Assembly: GCA_021030905.1 (NCBI GenBank)
Contig: JAGFMI010000009.1
Coordinates: forward strand, 496,001-560,000
Source: Pyrenula massariospora
Taxonomy: Eukaryota; Ascomycota; Eurotiomycetes; Pyrenulales; Pyrenulaceae
Direction of reading: 5' to 3'
Length of the DNA: 64,000 nt
The notes beneath the pieces were generated by a model that was not told the DNA's origin, did no database searches, and saw only the letters and a list, made by a program, of their open reading frames with translations. Shown here in pieces: positions 10,138 to 22,889 of this stretch; within the stretch, counting starts at the first letter, position 1, and every line of letters begins with the position of its first letter. A program made the position numbers and the translations under genes.

Positions 10138-13100
10138 ATGAGCACGCCAGGTGCAAAGGCCAATCGGCCGAAGTCTCGACAGTCAATTGCTCATTTTCCA
10201 ACTTCGGCCGGCTCGTCAAGTGATAAGGAGAATGCGACTGCGGATGTTGGAGACTTACAGGCCGCAAAGACTGCGGCCATTGCGAAGGAAAAGAAGAAGT
10301 CTCGCAGCAAGAGTTTAGGACCGGGAGGATTGGAGGCTCTGAAGGAAAGCAGTGGGAATAGCTCAAAGGTCAGAACAGGCGCACCTCTTTTTGATATCTC
10401 TACTGATCCATAATGACCAGCCGTCTCCGACTATTAATCTCAAATCTATCTTGAAGCCTACAGTACCTCTAACACCCCCGAGAGCGATCCCTGCCTTCGA
10501 AGCGTCCAAGAAACAGAGCACTGGCAAAGGAAAATCAAAGTCACCTAGTAAGCCGGAAGAAGAGCTGTTGATTGATTTCTCGACACCAGCCGCTGGTACT
10601 TCTGCACCGCCTGTGTCAGGTTCTGAAAGTCTCTCAAACCCGTTCAGCCCTCTGCCTGCAATTCAAACCCCCACGAAGACGGTTACCACACGTTCACAAG
10701 ATGATGAGCAGTCAGCGCCATTGGATGAAGGAGAGGAAGAAAGGCGGAAATCGGCAAAGCAGGCCATCCTCGAACAGCGAGCCGCTCGGAGGAAGTCCAT
10801 GGCGAATCGCCGAGTCTCGTTTGCGCCTGAAGCTACACTTCATACGTGGAACGTTGTTGAGCTTGCGGAAGACTCCACGACATCCTCTGCCTCGAATTCG
10901 ACGCGTAGACAATCTGCCATGACTGCTGCGCAGCCTCCCACTACAACCTCAAACCCCATGCAACCTTGTTCCGATCCATCAGAGCCTCCATCAACCCCCC
11001 CAGAGCAAGTGGAAGAGCCTCAGGTCGAGGCTTCTCCAGCACACCAGCGTGATCTTCACCAAAAGAAACGACGAAGAAGAAGCTCAACTGCACCACCTAT
11101 GAACTTCAATAACCCGGAGGATGACGAAGCGTTCTCCTCAAGCCCATTTAGCGGCAGTTCCGCTGCAGATGTGGAAAGCAGCCCTGCCATGGTCGAAGAC
11201 AGTATCGGCTCAGACGACTCAGATGAGGATGGAGATACCGCCATGAGCATTGAAGAGGCCACTAATCAGAGTGGCATATCCATGGATTCTGGCTCGAGTA
11301 CACGGTCGAGCTTAGATGAGCGACTAAAGCAGGCAGCTCAAGAGGCTGGTACCCAAGGAATCGAACACGACGAAAACATTGATGACGTATCAATGGAGAT
11401 GGCCACAGAATCTGTCACGCACGCTTTTCAACCTTTTGTAGACAAGTCAGATAAAGGCAAAATACAAGACCTGACCTCGATGCAAGATCAGGAGAATGTC
11501 AATCCATTTTCCCCCGCTTTCAGGCGAGAGACACAAACAAGACAACAAGCATTGGACCAAGACCAAGATAACACCCAGGACATGAGTATGGATATGACCC
11601 CAGCAGTTGGTGGTATTGTCCCTCGCCAGGAGAAGAAATCCTCCCCAGTCAAGGGCCGAAGAAAGTCTATTGTACCGTCCCAACGTCGACGTAGCATCGC
11701 CAGAAGGAGGGATTCCGAAGGCACTTCGATGATGGAAGATGAGACAATGGATTTCACTACTGTGGCAGGTGGCATCCTTCCCAGGCAAAAATCTCCTGAA
11801 CGAGAGGATGACAGCATTGTCGATGAAGACGAAGACATGACGATGGAGTTCACGAATGTAGTTGGGGGAATGCTGAACCCGTCTCGATCATCTGATGTTG
11901 AATTGCCGAATGGAAGCGTTCAAGCGGCTCGTCGGGCATCAACAGAATCTTCTGTGATGGAGGATGAAACTATGGAAATGACCGCTGCTATTGGTGGAAT
12001 TCTACCTCCTATCGAAGAACGAACCGAACCAAACACAGATGCTGAGGATACGCAGCCTATGGACTTCACAAAAGCAATTGGGCAAATCCTACCACATCAG
12101 CAGCAAGAGCCGGACAAGACTCGGGCGAAGCTACTGATGGAAGCAGAAACTGACGTTGGCCAGCTGAACAGCTCGCCATTCCAAGACAGCATGGATCCTG
12201 CTCCTGCGCCCAAGGCTGTCACTCCCGTGCCAGAACATATCGCCACTTCAATTGCTTCAGAAACCGGCAGCCCGAGCATGGCGCTGAAACCTCGACTATC
12301 CGGAAGAAAGAGTGTTGGAGCAAAGCAATCTTCTACTCCAAAGAGTAACGTATCAAAGCCTAGTACTCCCATCAAAGGCTCTGCGCAGCAAAGGACACCT
12401 ACGAAAGCGTCCGCGACGAAAGTTTCAACTCCGACAAAGCAGCTAACGCCACTACCATCAAGGCCAGATACCCCAAACAAGACGCCAATCATGTCTAATG
12501 TAACGCACAGAGGCACATCACCTAAGAAGCTGTTCAAAGCAGAGATTAAAGCGAAAGCTTCTCCAGCATCCGCTCAAAAATCTGCCAAAAAGAAAGGGCT
12601 ATTTTCTCAAGACTCGCAGACAGGGCAACATACTCCAAGCGTAGTGCTAGCACCTAAACCTCACCAGCATCTCCGTCGAAGATCGAGTGGTATTGGCGTT
12701 GACCAGGAAGGTCTTGGCTCGCCTCGCGTTTCTGATATTTTGGACCGACGAGCATCCATCGGTGAATCTGCGCCTGCTTTTGTACCAAAAACCAATGCCT
12801 TGCAGAACTTGCGATTCGAAGATCCCAAGCAGATAGAGGATGAGGTTGATGCGGAGCGGGAAGAAGAGGAGCGAAGAGAGAGTGGTCGATTTGTCATGGA
12901 GCGGGAAGCGGACATGTCTCAAGAGGAAAACGCCACAATGACCCTGAAGGACATGATCGAGTCCATGACACCGAAAAAGAATAAAGTTAAAGGTCGCAAA
13001 AGCTTGCACGTTGGCGCTGCAAAGGGTATTCTTGGAAAACGCCCAGCAGAGCTTGACATGGAAGACGATGACGCCGACGCCGACGCTACTCCCAAACGCC

Positions 13101-15064
13101 TCAAGACAGTGGACCGCCCTACCAGTCCCGTCAAGAAAGTACATCTCCCAGCTCCACCGACCAAAGCTGAGACCACCGGTCGTCTAACCCGCGCAAAACG
13201 TCGAAGCCTCGAAGAAAGTTCTGGAAATGCCCAAACCCCATCTCATTCCGCGAAATCTCCTAGAAAATCTTCTGCTGTTCTCACGCCAAAAGCGCAGGGT
13301 CGATTTAAAGACGCCCCACCGGTCTCAGATTCCGCCCGGCCAACCTCCTTCGAAGACAAGCTCGACAACGCCGTGCTCGGTACCGTTGATGCAGAAGTCG
13401 GTCAAGCCATGTCCGATGTCCATGACAATCAGCCCGCGAGCGAGGAAAAAATTCACCTCCAAGACTTCCTCAACATGACCGGCATCCACTTCATGGAGCT
13501 CAACACTACCAAACGCCGACATACAACCCTTGCCCCCATCCCGTCCAGTGGCCCCAAGCGCCCATCACAGGAAGATCTCGATGCATCGTCCCCGCCATCC
13601 CTAGCCGACGCCGTCGTCGCAGCAACGACCACCCTCCCACTCCTAGAACTCTATCAACACGCGACGCGCGAACTCAAATCGTACATCTCGTCCGGCCGGA
13701 AGATCATCCGCTCGATCGAGGCTGAAACTCTTGAGGAACAGCCGCCCCTCTTCCGCGAGTACGTCGATGCACGACCCGACTTGAAGATGGTTATGGATAA
13801 TCAATTCCGGAATGGGAAAGTTCATGCGCGGCTGCGGAGCAAGGAAGGATGGTATGCTTGGCGGAGTCAGCTGGTCGAGGGGCTCCGGGGCGGACTTGAA
13901 GCCATACGCGAGGATATGCGGAGTGATGAGGAGGCTCTTTCCGAGCAGGAGGCAATGCTCAACGAGCAGCTCCCTCCTCTTGAAGAGAAGTCGAGCACGC
14001 TCCAGCAGGAGGAGGAGCATCTACTAAGGAAAGTCGAAGAGCTAGAGGGCGAGGATCACGAAGCCCTCGTCGAGGCCAGGAGGGCGCTGTACGGCACGAC
14101 GGCGAAGCTCGACGAGAAACGTGCGCTCTTAGAGGAGTTGCGCGTAGAGCTTACCGAGAAGGAGGACTCCCTCTCCGCCGCAGCGGAGCTCAAGCAAGAA
14201 TTCCTCGACCAGATTGGCGAGGCGGAGCGGGTGCGGGAGGAGTGTCGCGGCTGGAATCCGAAGGATGTCCACGCGCTCAGGACAAGGGTCGAGGCTATTG
14301 AGAAGCAGACGGGGTGGAAAGTCGTTGCCGCGGAGGAGGATGAGGAGGAGCAACAACAACAAAGCGAAGCCGCCCACGGTCCGGCACTGACGATGCGGTA
14401 TCAGAATGAGCTGAGGCTGTTTTTCTACCCTGCTGCGTTTACACCCTCCGAGACTGGGCCCAAAAAGAGAAAATCACATACGACTGCGAGCGCGCCGATC
14501 AGCCTCACGTACACCCCCGAACAGACGACAGAGCACGCGGCCGCCCACGCTGGCCCGCTGAGCACAGAGCGCCGCTTCATCCTCCAGCTCCTGCAGTCGC
14601 ATGTGCAGTCCGCGGCCTCGATGCCCCGGGGTGCGGTGAGCGCGGGCGACCTACTGTCGACGGTGTCGAAGGGGTGGGATCTTGCGCGGCGGATTGCGGA
14701 GGAGGTTAGGATTCTGGGGTGTGCGGGGATGGTGGAGGTCGGGATCCTCGGGGATGAGGTGCTGGGGGTGACGTGTGTTTGTGTGCTGAAGGGGAGGGGG
14801 AGGGTGGGTGTGGAGTTTCAGGTTAGGGTTGGGGAGGGGTTGGGGGTTGATGTTGGGGTGGAGGTTAGGGGGGTTTATGGGGAGGAGGTGGTGAGGGCGG
14901 TGGCGGGGAAGAAGGGGGAGAAGATGAGGGAGGGGGTCGAGGGGGTTGTGAGGAATGGGAGGATTGGGGAGGGGGCGCTGGCGGAGGGGGCGAGGGAGGT
15001 TGTTGGGAAGTTGGAGAGGGGTGGGGAGAGGGGGAAGGCGGAGAGGACGCCGAGGAGGAGATGA
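10138..15064 (+). CDS. SPC7: Kinetochore scaffold Spc7/KNL1
   Basis: This is the outer-kinetochore scaffold of the KMN network, which recruits PP1 and the Bub checkpoint proteins. Two exons, 10138-10368 and 10421-15064, give 1624 residues. Both PP1-docking motifs are visible: SILK at residues 86-89 and RVSF at 208-211. Five MELT-type repeats follow: MDMT (467), MDFT (520), MEFT (552), MEMT (595) and MDFT (624), most followed by a GGILP-like tail; weaker MSIE and MEMA copies lie upstream. The conserved Spc7 domain begins near residue 1090 with LQDFLNMTGIHFMELNTTKR, then a long coiled coil rich in Glu/Leu, then the C-terminal RWD-like region. The last 370 bp of the coding strand are extremely G-rich. 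A longer frame opens within the intron but uses intron sequence as its N-terminus, so the spliced model is preferred. Confidence 0.95.
11588..12070 (+). repeat. MELT-repeat array in SPC7
   Basis: Five degenerate coding repeats with core M-[DE]-[MF]-T lie at 11588, 11747, 11843, 11972 and 12059. They are spaced 29-53 codons apart, and most end in a Gly-Gly-Ile-Leu-Pro-like segment. In KNL1 proteins the Thr is the Mps1 phosphorylation site that recruits Bub3-Bub1. Confidence 0.85.
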
Positions 15065-15516
15065 GTTATGACGTTCTTTGCGTGGGTTTATTTTTTTGAT
15101 TAGGGGCTTAGGCGGCGGTGGTGTTTGGATTGTGTATACTGCATGGCGTGCATAGCGACGCTTGTTCTTTTACTTGGATATCCTTGAATGCATATGTACG
15201 CAAATCTTGAGCTTGCAGTCGTCTTTTGGGGGAAGGTTTTGGATCATCAGAGCTACTTCACCCTTTGGTGCTAGTCTACACTCTCCTTCCGAGAGGGTCA
15301 TTCTGGGATCTTAGACTGCCCAAACGCCGATTTAGTTGCAGTCTACCTGCCGTAATGACCTTGCCGTGACAAAAGAAAAGCCGACGGGCGCTCAGAGTAC
15401 ATGTAAGATCTATCCTAAGCCGCTGCAAAGCGGGTCCGCAATCCATCACGTGTCTTTTTGAGATGGGATATATCCTGTGACATTGGTAAAGAAGGCTGAT
15501 TCTCGCGTCCGAAATC
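15065..15516. other. Intergenic between SPC7 and tRNA-Val
   Basis: This is the SPC7 3' flank and the upstream region of the tRNA gene. No open frame or element worth calling was seen. Confidence 0.4.
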
Positions 15517-15605
15517 GGTCGTTTAGTCTAGTGGTTATGATTTCCCCTTTACACGCCATTAATCGTGATCCGGGGAAGGCCGCAGGTTCGATCCCTGCAA
15601 CGACC
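15517..15605 (+). tRNA. tRNA-Val (anticodon TAC) with 17-nt intron
   Basis: The acceptor stem GGTCGTT pairs perfectly with AACGACC. The D-arm TAGTCTAGTGGTTATGAT and the T-arm GCAGG-TTCGATC-CCTGC match tRNA internal promoter boxes A and B. The anticodon stem TCCCC/GGGGA encloses TTTACA, so the anticodon is TAC (15550-15552). A 17-nt intron, 15554-15570, sits at the canonical site after position 37; removing it leaves a seven-base loop. The CCA end is not encoded. Confidence 0.93.
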
Positions 15606-16481
15606 AATCTTCCGCAATCTGTTTTGGATTTTGACGCCGAAAAATCTAAGGGCTAGAGGTGACGGAAGAGCATGGGGGGAGCGAGAGTCCCACTCCCGGG
15701 CCAAGTCCCCGATATCTTTTATGCTTATTCAAAGCCCAGCATCAGAGTACCGCGAGATCTAGAGGATATTTTCATGTTGCTTTTTGCTTGATAATAGGGC
15801 TTCTTTTTGAACTCGCCAGCTTCGCGAAAACTCCGCCTAGGATGAGTGGTTGCTCGCAACACTCACTCTTCCTTACGAAACCTTTGCTCCCTCTCTTTAA
15901 AGCCTTACAACCTGGAGCATTACCTTGGGTCTCTATATTCACATCGGCATTTCAAACGCCATCCACACGGCACGTGCCGCCTTTATGCTTGATTCAAGCT
16001 TATCCCTCCCCCCGCCCCCCTTCGGGGTATGCTGACGAACATCTACATCTTCAGACGGAGAGCTGCTCATGCCGACGTCGCGGGAGATCGGTAAATGCCG
16101 CATGTGCCAAGCACGGCTATCGTCTACCGAGTTCTGGGTTGAAACAGGACTGGGAAGTGGGTTGGGCTCTGACCGATGCAAGTCACTCGAGGTTCCGAGT
16201 CCTCCGTCCAAAAGTCTACGAAGTCTCAAGACAACAGACCCAGTCACATGCAATAACAACAGAAAAGCAGTGATTGTCTTATAGCATCTGCCGTATATTC
16301 ATACACATACACACGTAACCTTCTACTTCTGGTATCACATCACATATTCATCTTTCTTTTTCTCTTTCTTTCTTTCTTTTGGCAAATACTTTTTACCCAG
16401 CACTTCATAGTCCACCCCAAACCAATCCAAACCCAACCCGACAAGCAAGAGACCGTCCAGATCCATCCCGTACCAGCAAAG
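15606..16481. other. Intergenic after tRNA-Val
   Basis: A C-rich run lies at about 16005-16020. Several short open frames overlap here on both strands without domain content, and they are not called as genes. Confidence 0.4.
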
Positions 16482-18142
16482 CTAAACCTTCCCAGCGGTC
16501 GCCAGCTGTCCGCCGGCCGCCTCGCTGTTCGTCGACGTTGAACCCTTTCCGGTAGAAGCTGTGTTCCCGCTTCCGTTCGCGCTGTTGGTACCGGCGTTCG
16601 TTGAGCCCTTGCCTGTACCGGTACCGCTGGTGGTTGAGCCGGTGTTTCCGCTTGCGCTGCCGCTTGCCGTCGAGCCGGTACCCGCGTTCGTAGAGCCTTT
16701 ACCGGTACCAGTACCGCTGGTGGTCGAGCCGGTGTTGCTACCGCTGCTGTTAGCCGAGCCGGAGCCCTTGGCCGTGCTGCCGGTGCTGGTGCCGGTACTG
16801 GTCGTGCCGGTTGAGTCGGTGCCGGTTGAGCCTGTGCCTGAAGGGTGGTATTAGTGGTGGAGATGCTTGGGGATGTTGGGAGAAGGGGAGGGGGGGTCTT
16901 ACCTGTGCTGTCTGTTCCAGTGTTGCTATTGCTGTTCGAGCCTGTGTTGCCTGTTCCTGTGGTGTCGGTGCCGGTATTGCTGTTGCTGTTTGAGCCCGTG
17001 TTTCCAGTTCCAGTAGTATCTGTTCCCGTGTTGCCGCTGTTACTGTTTGAGCCGGTATTGCTATTGCTATTGCTATTCGAGCCAGTGTTGGCGCTGCCCG
17101 TGGAATTCGCGCTGCCAGTAGTGTCGGAACCGGTATTACCAGTATTACCCGTACCCGTCATACCCGTGTTGTCGGTGCCAGTATTTCCGCTATTTGTATT
17201 ACCATTCGTGTTCGATCCGGTGGAGCCAGTAGAGTTGGCGCCCTGTTTCACACCAGTCAGATCGCAAGCAGTCGGCCGCACGGCCATTTGGTTTGTTCCT
17301 GCAGCCGCGAAATATGCGTCGATGTTGGGAAGCACGTTGGCGCATCTGCCAGTGTTGATGGTGTCGACCAAATTGACGGACGATGGCCCTTCAACGGCCA
17401 TCTGCTTGAGAAGGTCAACCACCTGTTGGAAGTTGCCTTGAGTGTCGAGGATGTTGTTCGCTTGCTGCACTTCAGGCGTGGAACCCATAGGCGCGTTGTC
17501 GAGGACGGCTTTGTTAGTCAGCTCGTTGACTTCGGCGTTGAAAGCAACGGTGGCGGCCGACATGAATTGGTCAGCATTATTGGTCATGGATTGGGCTTTG
17601 TTGAGGAAGTCCGAGACCATGCCAGTGTCGGCCATCCAGCCATTCACAGCATTGGTGATTTCGACCGAGTTAGGATCCTGAGGCGTGCTGAAGGATGCTT
17701 TGCCATTGGCGCCCATGCTAGGCATCGTCTGGACTGGCCCAGTGTCGGTGCCTTGACCGGAATTGGCGTTGCCAGAATTTGCATTCCCAGAATTCGCGTT
17801 ACCAGCGTTCATGGAGCCGGAGTTGGTGGTGGATGTCGCACCGGTAGATTTCGCGGTCCCTGCGCTTGACGTCTTTGCTGACCCGGCTGCGCCTGCAGCA
17901 CCTTTCCCTGCATTCCCAGTGCCGGCGTTGCTTGCGCCAGCATTACCGGTTCCGGCGTTACTGGCTCCAGCTTTGCCAGTACCAGTACCACCAGTGCTTG
18001 CGCCATTTCCAGCTTGATTACCTCCTCCAGCCCCTCCTAACAAGTCACCAAGACCGCGTGGCTGTAATGGAACAGCCTCAAGGAGAGTCGAGGACAAGAG
18101 AAGAAAGGCCGCGAGGCCTGAAGAGGTAAGTGAGGTCTTCAT
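16482..18142 (-). CDS. Secreted Gly/Asn/Ser/Thr-rich low-complexity protein
   Basis: Two exons, 18142-16903 and 16837-16482, give 531 residues. The N-terminus is a clear signal peptide (MKTSLTSSGLAAFLLLSS, cut near LEAVPLQPR). Two low-complexity blocks flank a globular core. The first block has NAGTGNAG- and NSGNA-type repeats. The core, about residues 135-290, is predicted helical (DFLNKAQSMTNNADQFMSAA, NVLPNIDAYFAAAGT) and has two Cys residues. The second, longer block is built of NTGTDTTGTG, GSNSN and GKGSTNAG-type units. The intron lies inside the second block; ignoring it would shift the reading frame and give an unlikely Pro/Ala/Arg-rich tail. Spliced, the protein ends ATAGKV with no hydrophobic GPI tail. 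A cell-wall or extracellular-matrix role is plausible, but I do not recognise a characterised family. Confidence 0.8.
16550..17230 (-). repeat. Ser/Thr/Gly/Asn coding repeats
   Basis: These are degenerate tandem coding repeats inside the secreted protein, made of 5-26 residue units such as GSNTGSTTSGTGTGKGSTN and GSNSNSNTGTDTTG. A second, shorter set occupies about 17760-18010. Such arrays usually vary in length between strains. Confidence 0.75.
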
Positions 18143-19253
18143 TATGGATGTATACTACAATGCAAAAACGGATGTAATAAGACAGTGAAGAGAACGGAAG
18201 GCCCGCAACCAGCGCAGGTAAACAGAAAAAAGCTCTTTGGCGTAGGACCGAAAAATGCCAGCAGTCTGACATGCGGCATTCTCACGGGAAGGAAAGCTCT
18301 TTTCAAGAGCCCTGAGCTCCCCATCTTCCCACACCATGCATCGTCTTGGCATACAGGAGGTGCTTGGCCAATAGCTTGGCACTCTCTGCTAGAACATTCA
18401 AACATGACTGAATCAATGACCAGTTTGTCAGGGAAGACTTGGTGTTTATGCAGCGTAAAACGTGCAGGGTGCGCTGTCAGGTTGATGAAGATTTTCCGGG
18501 GAAGGCTTGTCAATGGGTATTGCCGAGAGATGCAACCCTAGTCCGTTCCCGGTCACGGCGTGCTTTGACCGCGCTCCAGAAAAGTCTCATCACGGTCGCG
18601 CGGGCTTCAATTTTGGGCTAGTAGTAGATCTTCGGGCTTCGGCGTCGTCACGCAGTGAAGCTGGCTTAGCGGAGTCATCTACAGCGCGCCTCTCGAGGTT
18701 GAGCCTGAGAGACCTTGGGAAAACCTCTTTTTGACTTGCCAAAAGGAGACGCCTTGAGAATGTCCACGACTAGTCATGAAAGGCAAAAGAATACACTAAA
18801 ACGAAAAAACAAAATAAATTTTCATGTTTTCGAGCATGATCTGGATTGGGGTTGGTGACAAAGAACAGATGTTCTGCAGCGTGTTTGAGACATGTTTTGG
18901 TTCCGTTTCGGCGATCAGATCTTTCCACAGCGTCGGGCAATCGGCATGTGTGAAAATTTGTCAATCAAGTTGCAGGTGGTACAGTCTCTGGAGATATAAC
19001 GTCATGCCATGATTCGGAGCACAATTCATTTGTTGTCAAAAAAAAAATTTGGTGAAAAGATTCACAAAGGATAAAATCTCGCAAAAGCATTCCCTTCCGG
19101 CCATGGAGGGGTCTTCGGAGAATATATATTCCGAGCCCGAAGTCATCTTGAGCCTCGTCCTGGCAAGGCTAGTGTTCCATACTGGTCAACCGTGACTGGA
19201 CAGTAGTTATAATGCAGTCCACATTGGAATCAATGTCTGTGTTGTTCCCCCTT
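18143..19253. other. Intergenic, promoter side of secreted protein gene
   Basis: This is 1.1 kb with overlapping short frames on both strands and a poly-A run near 19040. No gene or element was recognised. Confidence 0.4.
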
Positions 19254-22274
<3,021 letters not shown>

Positions 22275-22889
22275 CTACTTATCCTGGTCGTCCTCTTTAG
22301 ACCCGACAGGTTCTATTAGACTCGAGAGGCGAAAATTTCCCTTGCAATTCTCTTCAATGATCCCTTCACTGACAGCCCAATCTCTAAGCTCCTCATCTGG
22401 GATCGCTTTGCCGATAGCAGTACCTTTCTCAACATATTGTCTTACATGCTCCATCCTCTCCTCCCAGCTACCATCCCCCTCGAAACGCTACCCGCACCAG
22501 CCGCAGGTACTCCTCATTGGTGGCTCTCTCCTTTCGACCCAACATCTCTCTCGAACCGCTTCAAGGTCCTTTTCAAAATCCTTTCGGACTCTTTGACTTA
22601 GAGGCTTGGGACCAGTCCAAGGCGTGTGCATTCAACGAAGATATTGGGTGAAGAGGTCTTTGCGGTTGAAGTCATTACATTAGCATAGGATGTTTTTAGG
22701 AAATCTTGATAAGCTGGGGTTGCAAACACCAATATTACAACGGGAAAAATATAGTTAAAGATGTTGAGAAGAGGTATGGCGCTTCCATTCATTCTTGGAA
22801 GAGAATCTGCCCATGCACTCGTAGAGCTGAAAGGGACAGCTGAAAACACGTGAAGGTCTGCTCTTGGAGGTAGTTGGAGCCGTGTCCAT
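22275..22889 (-). pseudogene. Decayed C2H2 zinc-finger protein gene
   Basis: One minus-strand frame of 205 codons reads as a fungal C2H2-type regulator, but it is interrupted by four stop codons. From the ATG at 22889 it gives SCPFQLYECMGRFSSKNEWK with RHTSSQHL, then NDFNRKDLFTQ, MHTPW, a linker ending in RERCWVERREPP, STCGWCG and GSWEERMEHV, ending near 22275. These are hallmark phrases of a common Pezizomycotina zinc-finger family. The stops read TAA after QHL, TAA in the second finger, TGA just before MHTPW and TAG after CGWCG. Each can be explained by a single C-to-T change from CAA, CGA or CAG. The usual second His of the last finger also appears replaced (HVRQY instead of HVGRH-like). 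No frameshift is needed. This is probably an inactive gene or a fragment; upstream exons may be missing. Confidence 0.75.

Noticed and set aside
10352-10420. Longer SPC7 start reading through the intron
   Set aside because: The frame uses intron sequence as an N-terminus with no family resemblance; the spliced exon from 10138 gives a better start and includes the SILK motif in context.
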